A stretch of DNA of 64,000 bases from Siculibacillus lacustris. Its GTDB lineage: Bacteria > Pseudomonadota > Alphaproteobacteria > Rhizobiales > Ancalomicrobiaceae. Below are positions 37,643-46,653 of this stretch, piece by piece. The first letter of the stretch is position 1. Each line of letters opens with the position of its first letter. Below the pieces are notes generated by a model. It had not been told where the DNA came from and did not search any database. It saw nothing but the letters and a program-made list of their open reading frames with translations. The DNA lies in contig NZ_SJFN01000022.1 in assembly GCF_004328075.1 (NCBI RefSeq), positions 24,192 through 88,191 on the forward strand, in the 5' to 3' direction. Made by a program: the position numbers and the translations under genes.

Positions 37643-38769
37643 GGGCTCGCCCTCCGGTCGGCGGCCGTCGTCACCGCGGTGACCGCCCGCAGCATCGCCC
37701 GCGCGTCGTCGTGTCGCCGCCGCGCCCCGGCGAGCGCCGCAGGGTCGTCGCGGAAGCGAGCGAAGGCGGCGGCGAAGCGCGCCTCGAGCGAGGTGTCGGC
37801 GGTGCCGGCGACCAGTTTGTCGGCGAGATGGACCACCACCGCGGCGTCGATCGGGTCGCCGTCCGCAAACGGCAGCGTCATGTGCCGCGCCACCACCGCC
37901 GCCACGCCCGCGAACCCGAATTCCGCGAGGATCCGCGCCCCGGCCTCGGCGTGATCCGGCTGCCCTTTGGCGAGATCGTGCAGTTCGGCCGCCGCAGCGA
38001 TCAGGTCGCGGTCGAGAATCACGCCGGCGTCGGCGAGCCCGTCGGCGATCGCCACCGCCCGCGCCGCGACCGCCCGCCCGTGGGCGCGCACCGGAGCGGC
38101 GACCGCGCAGCGATCGAACAGCGCCGCGATCTCGGCCGGATCCAGGAGATCGCGCCGCCGCGCCGCCGCGGCGAGCCGCGCATGGTCCTCCGGCCGGTCC
38201 ATGTCCCACAGGCAGGCGTGATCGATCACCGGAAGGTCGAGCGATTGGGCGGCGTGCCGGGCCAACACCGCGGCGAGCCCGCCGACCCCGTCGCCGCCGA
38301 GGATCTCGGCGAACAGCCGCCGGTCGATCGCCGGCGGATGACCGCGCTGGCCCTCGAAGGTCGGATGGACCACCAGGACATCGCCCCGCGCCGCCCTCGC
38401 GGCGATCGCCGCGAGGGTCGCCGGCCGCACCAAGGGCACGTCGACCGGCAGCACCAGCGCCGCTGTGATCGTCGCCGGCAGCGCCGCCAGCCCGCAGGTC
38501 AGGCTCGAATACATGCCGCGATCGGGATCGGGATTGACCACCGCGCTCACCCCGAGGTCGGCGAGCACCGGCGCCAGCCCCGCCGCGCGATGGCCGATCA
38601 CCACCCGGATCTCGTCGATGCCGCCGGCCCGCAGCGCGGCGACGACATGGCCGATCACCGTGGTGCCGGCGAGCGGCAGCAGCGGCTTGAACGCCCCCAT
38701 CCGCGACGATCGGCCGGCCGCCAGCACCACCGCGGCGACCGGCGCCGCGCCGGCACCTGCCCCGCTCAT
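37639..38769 (-). CDS. MocA/MobA-like nucleotidyltransferase fused to HD domain (DVU_1551 type)
   Basis: 376 aa. The N-terminal half is a molybdopterin nucleotidyltransferase: AAVVLAAGRSSRMGAFKPLLPL, VLPVDVPLVRP and HPPAID. The C-terminal half (about residues 215-376) is an HD-type domain with AAELHDLAKGQPDH. Probably activates molybdopterin to the dinucleotide (MCD) form used by the Mop-type enzyme encoded downstream in numbering (inference from family and neighbours). ATGA overlaps with both neighbours. Confidence 0.85.
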   Translation of the reverse strand: MSGAGAGAAPVAAVVLAAGRSSRMGAFKPLLPLAGTTVIGHVVAALRAGGIDEIRVVIGHRAAGLAPVLADLGVSAVVNPDPDRGMYSSLTCGLAALPATITAALVLPVDVPLVRPATLAAIAARAARGDVLVVHPTFEGQRGHPPAIDRRLFAEILGGDGVGGLAAVLARHAAQSLDLPVIDHACLWDMDRPEDHARLAAAARRRDLLDPAEIAALFDRCAVAAPVRAHGRAVAARAVAIADGLADAGVILDRDLIAAAAELHDLAKGQPDHAEAGARILAEFGFAGVAAVVARHMTLPFADGDPIDAAVVVHLADKLVAGTADTSLEARFAAAFARFRDDPAALAGARRRHDDARAMLRAVTAVTTAADRRASP

Positions 38770-39224
38770 CGCCGGCCCTCCGCGTCGGGCGGTTCGGCGA
38801 CGTCGAAACCGTGGTCGGCGAGGGTGTCGCAGAGCTGCTCCCACACCTCCAGGATCAGCGCCGGGCAGCGCTCGGCCTTGAGGACCGGATCGAACTTCAT
38901 GATGTCGGCGCAGTCGATGCCGCCCCAGCGCTCGTGGGCGGCGGCATGGAACCAGCCGGTGAAGGCATCGAGCGCCGCCGCGAAGCGCGGATCATCGGCC
39001 TCGCTCTCCCCGGCCCGCCCGGCGACCAGACCGAGCACACAGCAGCCGCCCGACAGGGCGCCGCAGTTGAAGCCCTGGCCCATGCCGTTGGCCAACCCCG
39101 ACATGGCGCGCACCAGATCCGGATCGTCGCGTCCCTGCGCCTCCAGCGCCAGTCTGACCAGGACGTGGCTGCACCTGAGGCCGGAGAGCAGCAACTCGGC
39201 GATGCGGAAGCCGGCGTCGGTCAT
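38766..39224 (-). CDS. C_GCAxxG_C_C family protein (DVU_1555 type)
   Basis: 152 aa. Cys-containing redox-type family: LRCSHVLVRLALEAQG, then GMGQGFNCGALSGGCCVLGL (the C-GCAxxG core), a later GGIDCADIM and RCPALILEVWEQL. Members usually occur beside redox or metal-handling genes. It lies between the nucleotidyltransferase and methyltransferase genes with 4-bp overlaps on both sides. Biochemical role unknown. Confidence 0.85.
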   Translation of the reverse strand: MTDAGFRIAELLLSGLRCSHVLVRLALEAQGRDDPDLVRAMSGLANGMGQGFNCGALSGGCCVLGLVAGRAGESEADDPRFAAALDAFTGWFHAAAHERWGGIDCADIMKFDPVLKAERCPALILEVWEQLCDTLADHGFDVAEPPDAEGRR

Positions 39225-39967
39225 GCCCTCCCCTCCCCGGCCGCCGACGTCGCGCGCGGGGCGTCGTCGCGATCGACGATCGCCAGGAAATAGCCCGGCG
39301 CCGCCAGCCGCACCGCTTCCGCGGTCAGGCCGCAGGACCCGCCCCACAGCGCTTCCAGCGATCCGTTGGCGAAGACGAAGCGGGCGACCCAGTCGCGCAG
39401 CACTTCCGAGCGATCCTCGAACCATTCGACGCGGAACCCGGCCTCGGCGAGATCCCCCGACAGCCGGTGCCAGGAGACCAGCGGCGACAGATCGGCGCTG
39501 GCCGTCACCTGATCGGGCCCGGCGGCCCGGCGATAGACGTCGCTCAAGGCCAGCCGCCCGCCCGGTCGCAGCACCCGGCGCCATTCGGCGAGCGTCCGCC
39601 GCCGGTCGGCCATGGTCGACAAGGCGCATTCGGAGACGATCCCGTCGACGCTCGCGGTGGCGAAGGGCAGTGCGTCGCCCGAGGCGAGCAGGATGCCGGC
39701 GCCGCCGACCCGCCGCCGCGCCGCTTCCACCGCCGCCGCATCGACGTCGACTCCGACCGCCAGCAGGCCGCGCCGCATCATCGCCGCGACGCTGCCCCCC
39801 TGACCGCAGCCGACGTCGACCACCAGAGCGTCGTCGTCGAATCCGGCGAGGTCGAGCAGGGCCTCTGTCAGGGCCGCGCCGCCCGGGCGCAACGGCAACC
39901 CGTCGGCCCCACACACCAGACCGCTGCCCCAGATGCTGCCGGAGGCGGCAGAGCCGACGCTCGTCAT
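39221..39967 (-). CDS. Class I SAM-dependent methyltransferase (DVU_1556 type)
   Basis: 248 aa. Rossmann methyltransferase with motif I VVDVGCGQGGSVAAM near residue 48, motif II region GVDVDAAAVEAARRR, SGDALPFATASVDGIV and LRPGGRLALSDVYRR. A Cys in LWGGSCGLTAEAV occupies a C-terminal motif that belongs to this cluster's family. Target of methylation unknown. Overlaps both neighbours by 4 bp. Confidence 0.85.
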   Translation of the reverse strand: MTSVGSAASGSIWGSGLVCGADGLPLRPGGAALTEALLDLAGFDDDALVVDVGCGQGGSVAAMMRRGLLAVGVDVDAAAVEAARRRVGGAGILLASGDALPFATASVDGIVSECALSTMADRRRTLAEWRRVLRPGGRLALSDVYRRAAGPDQVTASADLSPLVSWHRLSGDLAEAGFRVEWFEDRSEVLRDWVARFVFANGSLEALWGGSCGLTAEAVRLAAPGYFLAIVDRDDAPRATSAAGEGRA

Positions 39968-40182
39968 TTGTCCTCCAGCGCCTGTTCGACCGCGAGCATC
40001 TTGCCGCCCGCGAGGTCTTCGGAGACGTACACGAAGCCGCAACCCGGGCAACGCGGCAGATCGACCGGAAAACTCTGGCCGAGATAGGAGGCCCGCACCC
40101 GGCCGACGACCAGCGGCCGATCGCAGGCGGCGCAGATCAGACCGGCGGTCTCGGCGCCGCCCTCGGGCGCGGTCGGGGTCAT
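39964..40182 (-). CDS. Small CxxC zinc-ribbon redox protein (DVU_1557 type)
   Basis: 72 aa with two CxxC knuckles, LICAACDRP and PRCPGCGFVYV, consistent with a zinc ribbon or rubredoxin-like metal site, and an acidic C-terminus. Part of the same overlapping operon. The function is unknown; an electron carrier or chaperone for the molybdenum enzyme is a guess. Confidence 0.75.
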   Translation of the reverse strand: MTPTAPEGGAETAGLICAACDRPLVVGRVRASYLGQSFPVDLPRCPGCGFVYVSEDLAGGKMLAVEQALEDK

Positions 40183-42512
40183 GGCTCGGCCTCCACCTGC
40201 ATGCGATGGGCCCAGGCACGCGCGACCACGAAGCCGCCGTCGGCGACGGCGTAGTCGACCCAGAAGGTCACCTCACCGATTCGATGGTTGGCGACGAAGC
40301 GGCCGGTCTCCGGGGTCTTCAGCTTGGCCCCGGTCGCTTCCGCCCGGGCGATCACCTGCGCCACGTCCTCGATCAGGATCAGCTTGCGTTCCATGTCGAG
40401 GCGCACCGCGTCGGGCACGGTCAGAGCGAGGCTCGGCGACGGTTCGTCCATGGTCTCTCCCCAACGCTCGCGCTTCAAACGGCGCACCAGCCCGAGACGG
40501 GCGGCACGCCGCGCCGACGGTCCGGGATCCGGCCGGCCGGCCGGATCGGCGCCCGCCCCGGCAAAGATCAGGTCGCCGAGATGGAGCGTGCGCTTGCCGG
40601 CGCGCGCGAAGACGTCCCGACAGGTGGCACAATAGGCGAGATAATCCAATGCGCTCTCGCCGATCCGCCGCGCCACGATGCGATCGGCGACCGGCCGGTC
40701 GGCGAATTCGGCGAGTCCGCCGAAGCCGCAGCAGGGCCCGAGATCGGCGCCGCCGAGTTCGACCACCTCGACCCCGAGCGTCGCCGCCAGCCCCCGCACC
40801 GCCCGCTGCACCGCCGGCACACCGCGCGTGGTGCAGGGGTCGTGGATCGCCAGCGGCGCGGGAACCGCCGGCCGCGGCCCGTCGGGCAGGCCGACCGCGG
40901 CGAGCACCGTCCACAGCGACTCCGCTGCGATCTCGGGATGGTGACGCGTGAACATCTGCAGGCAGGTCGAACAGGCGGTGATCACCCGCGGCCGGCCGAG
41001 GGCTTCCCAGCTCGCCGCGAGGCTCGCCCGCACCTCCGCATGGAGCACCACTCGGCCCGCCCACTCGGCCGGCGCGCCGCAGCAGTCGAGCATCAGCCCG
41101 ACGCCGCCGGGAAGCCGCGCGTCGAGATGGTCCCACGCCGCCACCACCTGATCGGGCGCCGACGCGGTGAGCTGGCAGCCGGGGAAGAACACCGCGGCGC
41201 TGGTTCCGCGTCCCGGCCGGTGACGGGCGAGCGTCGCGGCCGGCGAGCGGGCGAAGGCCATGGCGCGCAGCGCGAAGTCGTGATGCGACGGCGGCATCTT
41301 GTCCCGCGCCACCATGCTCCGCCGCGCGTCGAGGCAGACTTCGCCCATGTCGAGCCCGGTCGGGCAGATCTCGGCGCATTGTCCGCACAGGGTGCAACCG
41401 TCGATCATCCGGTTGGACTTGCGGTTGCCCATGACGATGCCGTCGTTGTTGTAGATCTCGCGGACGTAGCGCTTGGGATAGCTGCCGTGGTGGGCGAGAT
41501 AGTCGCAGGCCTTGACACATTCCAGGCAGCGGCAGGGGAAGCAGCGCGCCGCTTCCGCCATCGCTTCCGTGCGGTCGAAGCCGCGGCTCGGATCGGCCGC
41601 CACCACCGGCGGCACCGAACCATGGGCGGCGATGTTCACGTGGAGCGACGACGGCCCCGCGCCTTCGTCGCTGCGCGCCGCGGTCAGCGACGCCCCTTGC
41701 AGGAAGCGTTCGATCGATTCGCCGGCCCGCCGCCCGTCGTGGACCGAACGGATCGGCGAATAGGCGCCGTCCGATCCGAGCAGCCGGCCGGTCGAGAACA
41801 CCTTCGGCAGGACTGTCGCCGACGTGGCCGGATCGGCGGCGATGCGGCCGTCGCCGTCGAGCGGCAGCGATCCGGAAAAAGCCAGCGCCGGCCCCGGGCC
41901 GAGCGCCAGCAGCACCGCGTCGTGGGCCTCGAGCAGCGTGTCGAGCCCGAGCGGTCCGTCGCCGGCGCCGATCCGCGACCGGCAGCGGATCTCGACCCCG
42001 AGCATCGCCAGTCCGCCGAGGTCGGCGGCGATCGCCGAGGGCGGCAACCGGTCGGCATCGAAGTCGCGGTGCAGGCGTTCGAGCGGATGGGCGTCGGCTT
42101 CGAACACCGTGACGGCATGGCCCTTGAGCGCCAGATCATGAGCTGCGGCGAGGCCGGCGAGACCGGCTCCGACCACCGCCACCCGTTTCGGGCGACGGTT
42201 GCGCTGCGGCTGGCGGCGGCTGCCGACATGGGCCTCTTCGACGCAGGCCCGTTCCAGGGCCGAGATCGCCAGGCCGCCGCCCGCCTCGGCGCGCCGACAG
42301 GACGCCTCGCACGGGTGGTCGCAGACATGGGCGACGATCGCCGGGAAGGGGATGAACCGGGCATAGACCGCGAAGGCCCCGGCGAAGTCGCCGGCCGCGG
42401 TCTTTCCCATCATCGCCCGCACGTCGAGATGCAGCGGACAGGCCGCGACACAGGCCGGCGGCTGCTCTTCGACGCAGCGTCCTTCCCACAGCTTGACCTG
42501 TTCGGCGTCCAT
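40179..42512 (-). CDS. Pyridine nucleotide-disulfide / Fe-S dicluster oxidoreductase (DVU_1558 type)
   Basis: 777 aa multidomain protein. Order: GltD-like Cys-rich N-terminus (PPACVAACPLHLDVRAMM, CDHPCEASCRR), FAD-binding Rossmann VAVVGAGLAGLAAAHDL (about residue 110), CRCLECVKACDYL and DGCTLCGQCAEICPTG (4Fe-4S ferredoxin motifs near 345-390), two HdrD/GlpC-type CCG segments (LDCCGAPAEW and GPCCGFGGLAEF), and an extra C-terminal domain of about 90 residues. Probably moves electrons between a nucleotide, Fe-S clusters and the molybdenum enzyme encoded 128 bp upstream (inference). Confidence 0.85.
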   Translation of the reverse strand: MDAEQVKLWEGRCVEEQPPACVAACPLHLDVRAMMGKTAAGDFAGAFAVYARFIPFPAIVAHVCDHPCEASCRRAEAGGGLAISALERACVEEAHVGSRRQPQRNRRPKRVAVVGAGLAGLAAAHDLALKGHAVTVFEADAHPLERLHRDFDADRLPPSAIAADLGGLAMLGVEIRCRSRIGAGDGPLGLDTLLEAHDAVLLALGPGPALAFSGSLPLDGDGRIAADPATSATVLPKVFSTGRLLGSDGAYSPIRSVHDGRRAGESIERFLQGASLTAARSDEGAGPSSLHVNIAAHGSVPPVVAADPSRGFDRTEAMAEAARCFPCRCLECVKACDYLAHHGSYPKRYVREIYNNDGIVMGNRKSNRMIDGCTLCGQCAEICPTGLDMGEVCLDARRSMVARDKMPPSHHDFALRAMAFARSPAATLARHRPGRGTSAAVFFPGCQLTASAPDQVVAAWDHLDARLPGGVGLMLDCCGAPAEWAGRVVLHAEVRASLAASWEALGRPRVITACSTCLQMFTRHHPEIAAESLWTVLAAVGLPDGPRPAVPAPLAIHDPCTTRGVPAVQRAVRGLAATLGVEVVELGGADLGPCCGFGGLAEFADRPVADRIVARRIGESALDYLAYCATCRDVFARAGKRTLHLGDLIFAGAGADPAGRPDPGPSARRAARLGLVRRLKRERWGETMDEPSPSLALTVPDAVRLDMERKLILIEDVAQVIARAEATGAKLKTPETGRFVANHRIGEVTFWVDYAVADGGFVVARAWAHRMQVEAEP

Positions 42513-42640
42513 CGTCCCCTCCGCCGGGCCGGGAAGCCCGGTCCGGATGGCCGTGGGGCGCACGGCGGGCACGACCGCCCGCCGGCCCCGGATCCGGCCG
42601 CACGCCTAAGCGGTCGCGCGGCCGGTCGACCGGTGAGGGC

Positions 42641-45397
42641 TCAGTGCAGTTCGTGCTGCTTGGCGGCGGCCGCACCGGCCTTGGCCTCGAGCCCCATCTT
42701 GATCACTTCCGGCAGCGCCGGAACCCGGAACACCCGGACGCCGACGGCATTGTTGATGGCGTTGAGGATCGCCGGATGGGGCGCCGTCAGCGGCGCCTCG
42801 CCGACGCCCGCCGCGCCGAAGGGGCCGAGCGGCCGCGGCGTCTCGAGATAGAGGATCTCGATGTCGTCGGGGACGTCCTTCGGATAGGGGATGCCGCAGT
42901 CGAGCAGCGTGGTGTGCAGCTCGAGATCGTCGAAGTCCTCGGTCAGCGCCAGACCGATGCCCTGGGCGAGACCGCCGTAGATCTGACCATCGACGGTCGC
43001 CCGGTTGATGATCGTGCCGACGTCGACCGCGGTGGTGAACTTCACCACCTTGGCCTGACCGCTCTCCAGGTCGATCTCGACCTCGGGCATGAACACCTCG
43101 TACATGTAGACTGGGAACGGCGCGCCCTGGCCGGTCTCCGACGAGCACGCGGTGCAGGCCGCCGCCACCCACTTGCCGTCATAGGCGAGCGGGATCTTCT
43201 CGGCGACCATCTCGGCGTAGCTGCGATAGCTGCCGTCGCTCTTCTTCAGGGCGTTGAGCAGCATCTCGGCGGCGATCCGGGTGGCGTTGCCGGTGAAGAC
43301 GTTGGAGCGCGAGCCGCCGGCCGGACCGGAGTTCGGGCCGTTGGTGTCGTTCATCACCAGCCGGATCTGCTCCGGCTTGAAGCCGGCGACGCGCAGCACC
43401 TCGTGGGTCAGGGTCAGGGCCGCGAGATCGGCGCCCTGGCCGTGATCTTCCCAGGCGTTGTACACGGTGACCCCGGTCGGGGTCAGTTCGATCCGCGCCT
43501 CCGAGGAGTCGGGGCCGTCGAGACCGCAGCCGTAGATGCCGAGCGAAATGCCGACGCCGCGCTTCTTGCCGGGGACGTCGAAGTCCGCGCAGCGCTTCTT
43601 GGCCTCCAGATACTTCGGCCGCAACAGGTCGAACAGCTGGCGCAGCACCAGCACGTCGGGCTTCTGGCCGGTCGGGGTGGTCGCGGTCTCGTCGTAGAGG
43701 TTCTTGTAGCGGAACTCGAACGGGTCCTCGCCCATCTTCTCGGCGAGCATGTCGACGGCGATCTCGGAGGCGAGGAAGGCCTGCGGGCTGCCGTAGGCGC
43801 GGAAGGCCGAGCCCCAGGCATGGTTGGTGGCCACCGTCCGGCCGCGACCGCGGATCGCGTCGAGATGGTATCCGGCGCCGAGGAACTGGGCTTGGCGGAT
43901 GGTCAGGAGGTCGCCGAACTCCGAATACGGGCCGTGATCGATCCACCAGTCGGTCTCCATCGCCGTCAGCTTGCCGGCCTTGTCACAGGCGAGCCTGATG
44001 TTGACGTTCCCCGGCGAGCGTTTTCCCGTGTAGGTGATGTTCTGGTACTGGTCATAGACCAGCGACACCGGCTTGCCGGTGGCCAGCGCGGCGACGCCGA
44101 GCAGCGCCTCCATGGTCGGCGAGAACTTGTAGCCGAAGGTGCCGCCGGTCGGGTTCTGGATCAGCCGCAGCTTGGCCGGCTCGACGCCGAGGCCGGGGCA
44201 GATCATCGCGTGATGGAGATGCACGCCGATCGACTTCGACTGGATGGTCAGCACGCCGTCGTCGTCGGTATAGGCGATGCCGCAGTCCGGCTCGAGATGG
44301 AGATGGGGCTGACGCGAGCAGTAGGTGGTGATGTCCACCGACGCCGCGGCACTCGCGAACAGCGGCTCGGTGTCGGGACCCTTGACCACGCCCTGCTCGT
44401 AATAGGCGTTGGGCACGCCGGGATGGATCTCCATCGCGTCCGGCTCCAGCGCCGCGAAGCCCGACATGTAGGCCGGCAGCACGTCGAGGTCGACGGTGAC
44501 CGCGGCCGCCGCGGCGCGGGCGTGTTCGACCGTGTCGGCGGCGACGATGGCGATCGCGTCCCCGAACTGGAAGATCTTGTCCTTGCACAGGATCGGCCGA
44601 TCCCAGCCGTCGCCCTTGTTGGTCGGGAAGGTGATCAGGCCGGTGATCGCGTTGCGGCCCTTGACGTCCTTCCAGGTGATCACCTTGGCCACGCCCGGCA
44701 TGGTCTCGGCGGCGGCGGTGTCGATGCCCTTGATCAGCGCATGACTGACCTTGGCCTGGACCAGCGCCAGCCGCAGCGTGCCTTCCGGCATGCGCAGGGC
44801 GAGATCGCCGCCGAAGTCCCAGGTGCCGGTGACCTTGGCCACCGCCGACGGCCGCGCCCAGCGGGTGCCGAGGATCGAGCCGTCGGTCTTCGGCTTGGCC
44901 AGCACCTCGTCGGCGGTCTTCTCGCCGCGCAGCATGGCGGCGGCGTCCATCACCGCGTCGATCAGCGGCTTGTAGCCGGTGCAGCGGCACAGGTTGCGAT
45001 TGCGGTTGAACCAACCGCGCACCTGTTCGCGGGTCGGATTGCGATTGCCGTCGAGCAGCACCTTGGCCGACATGATGAAGCCGGGGGTGCAGATGCCGCA
45101 CTGGGCGCCGCCGTGGGCCATCCAGGCGGTCTGCAGCGGATGCAGGTTGCCGGGAGTCCCGAGCCCTTCGATGGTGGTGATGCGGGCGCCGGGCGCCACC
45201 TTCTCCATCGGCGTGACGCAGGCGCGCACCGGCTTGTCGTCGATCGCCACGGTGCAGGCGCCGCACTGGCCGTCCTCGCAGCAGATCTTGCAGCCGGTGA
45301 GCAGCATCTGCTCGCGCAGCACCTCGGCGAGGTTCGCCTTGACGTCGGCGACCACCCAGCGATCGATTCCGTTCACGTTGAGACAGAGACGTTTCAT
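42641..45397 (-). CDS. Molybdenum aldehyde oxidoreductase (Mop type)
   Basis: 918 aa single-chain xanthine-oxidase-family enzyme. N-terminal [2Fe-2S] ligands Cys40, 45, 48, 60 and second cluster Cys100, 103, 137, 139 fall at the same positions as in Desulfovibrio gigas Mop. No FAD domain. Molybdenum domain with GTFGYKFSPTM, AFRAYGSPQA and the catalytic Glu (about 867) in GAAGVGEAPLTAPH. Probably binds molybdopterin cytosine dinucleotide and oxidises an aldehyde or hydroxylates a heterocycle; substrate unknown. GGAGGAAAC precedes the ATG. Confidence 0.92.
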   Translation of the reverse strand: MKRLCLNVNGIDRWVVADVKANLAEVLREQMLLTGCKICCEDGQCGACTVAIDDKPVRACVTPMEKVAPGARITTIEGLGTPGNLHPLQTAWMAHGGAQCGICTPGFIMSAKVLLDGNRNPTREQVRGWFNRNRNLCRCTGYKPLIDAVMDAAAMLRGEKTADEVLAKPKTDGSILGTRWARPSAVAKVTGTWDFGGDLALRMPEGTLRLALVQAKVSHALIKGIDTAAAETMPGVAKVITWKDVKGRNAITGLITFPTNKGDGWDRPILCKDKIFQFGDAIAIVAADTVEHARAAAAAVTVDLDVLPAYMSGFAALEPDAMEIHPGVPNAYYEQGVVKGPDTEPLFASAAASVDITTYCSRQPHLHLEPDCGIAYTDDDGVLTIQSKSIGVHLHHAMICPGLGVEPAKLRLIQNPTGGTFGYKFSPTMEALLGVAALATGKPVSLVYDQYQNITYTGKRSPGNVNIRLACDKAGKLTAMETDWWIDHGPYSEFGDLLTIRQAQFLGAGYHLDAIRGRGRTVATNHAWGSAFRAYGSPQAFLASEIAVDMLAEKMGEDPFEFRYKNLYDETATTPTGQKPDVLVLRQLFDLLRPKYLEAKKRCADFDVPGKKRGVGISLGIYGCGLDGPDSSEARIELTPTGVTVYNAWEDHGQGADLAALTLTHEVLRVAGFKPEQIRLVMNDTNGPNSGPAGGSRSNVFTGNATRIAAEMLLNALKKSDGSYRSYAEMVAEKIPLAYDGKWVAAACTACSSETGQGAPFPVYMYEVFMPEVEIDLESGQAKVVKFTTAVDVGTIINRATVDGQIYGGLAQGIGLALTEDFDDLELHTTLLDCGIPYPKDVPDDIEILYLETPRPLGPFGAAGVGEAPLTAPHPAILNAINNAVGVRVFRVPALPEVIKMGLEAKAGAAAAKQHELH

Positions 45398-45499
45398 GGT
45401 GGGTTTCCTCCGCTGGCCCGATCTGCGCGCCGCACCCGGGCTTCGTGTCGTTGGGATCGGTGACGCCGCGAGGGGCCGGCGGCCCGCCGCGGCGACGAG

Positions 45500-46339
45500 T
45501 CAGGATGCTTCCTTGTGCCGCGACCGCTCGGCGAGCGTCGCCATGTTGCGCATGATCGGCCGCACCCCGGCCGCGCCGCGCCGCCAGGCGATCATCTCGG
45601 CGACCACCGAGACGGCGATCTCCTCGGGAGTCTCGGCGCCGATGTCGAGGCCGATCGGCGCATGCACCCGCTCGAAGGCGGCGGCCGGCACGCCCTCGCC
45701 CTGGAGCCGGGCGAACACCGTCAGAATCTTGCGCTTCGAGCCGATCATGCCGATGTAGCCGGCCTCGGTGCCGAGCGCCCAGCGCAGCACCTGCCCGTCG
45801 AGCTCGTGGCAGCGGGTGGCGATCACCACCATCGCCCGCCGGTCGGGCGTCAGACGCGCCATCGACTCCTCGAAGGACCCGCTGAGGATCAGTTTGGCGT
45901 CGGGGAACCGTTCGGCGTTGGCGAACTCCGGCCGATCGTCGACGATCACCGTGTCGTGGCCGGACAGCCGCGCCATCCGCGCGGTGACCAGCCCGACGTG
46001 GCCGGCCCCGAACAGATGCACCACCGGCGCCGGCACGATCGGCTCGACATAGACGTCGAGACTGCCGCCGCACACCATGCCGCTGTCGAGACGGGGATCT
46101 TCGTGCAGCGCGAAGGAGATCATCTTCGGCTTGCCGGTGGTCAGGACCTCGCGGGCGGCGAGGATCACCTCGGCCTCGGCGGGACCGCCGCCGACCGTCC
46201 CGACGATCGAGCCGTCCTCGTGGACCACCATCTTGGCGCTGGCATGGGACGGGATCGAGCCCTGGACGGCGACGATCGTCGCCAGGGCACAGGGGCGGCC
46301 CGCCGCCCGCTCGCGTATCAGGTCTTCATAGACGTCCAT
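45500..46339 (-). CDS. XdhC/CoxI family molybdenum-enzyme maturation protein
   Basis: 279 aa. N-terminal XdhC domain (ATIVAVQGSIPSHASAKMVV, GTVGGGPAEAEV, DSGMVCGGSLDVYVEP) and C-terminal Rossmann domain (VHLFGAGHVGLVTARM, IGMIGSKRK). Family members bind molybdenum cofactor and insert it, sulfurated, into xanthine-oxidase-type enzymes. Directly upstream of the Mop-type gene (102 bp), which it presumably matures. Confidence 0.9.
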   Translation of the reverse strand: MDVYEDLIRERAAGRPCALATIVAVQGSIPSHASAKMVVHEDGSIVGTVGGGPAEAEVILAAREVLTTGKPKMISFALHEDPRLDSGMVCGGSLDVYVEPIVPAPVVHLFGAGHVGLVTARMARLSGHDTVIVDDRPEFANAERFPDAKLILSGSFEESMARLTPDRRAMVVIATRCHELDGQVLRWALGTEAGYIGMIGSKRKILTVFARLQGEGVPAAAFERVHAPIGLDIGAETPEEIAVSVVAEMIAWRRGAAGVRPIMRNMATLAERSRHKEAS

Positions 46340-46653
46340 CGTCCGCCTCCGCGGGTCGCGTCACGCCGCGGCCTCCCTCGGGAGTAGACGGCGGATCACC
46401 CGACCGAAGGTCATCGGCGACGATCGAAGGTCGTCGTCGACGATCTGCGATCTCGACCCCGTGACCATACCCGTGTTCGCGGGCTCTCGCGCGATCGATT
46501 ATGCTCCGATTATCATAACGGACGAGTTGTCGCAGCCCCGACGGTCGTCGCACATTGCGACGCACCTCTATGGAAGCAGTCCCGGGAGAAGAAATATTTC
46601 AGCGGGCGAGACGAAGTCGCGCGCAGCGCGGGAGCCCCCGCCGGGCGCTCCCC
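46340..46653 (-). promoter_or_regulatory. Control region of the Mop operon
   Basis: 314 bp between the AcoR-like regulator gene and xdhC, both minus strand. On the minus strand TATGAT (46512-46517) is a plausible -10. A dyad GTCGCA-CAT-TGCGAC (46547-46561) is centred about 49 bp upstream of the expected start point, with a further GTCGCA half site at 46530-46535. This is a normal place for an activator of a sigma-70 promoter. No -24/-12 element was found. No gene seen. Confidence 0.5.
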
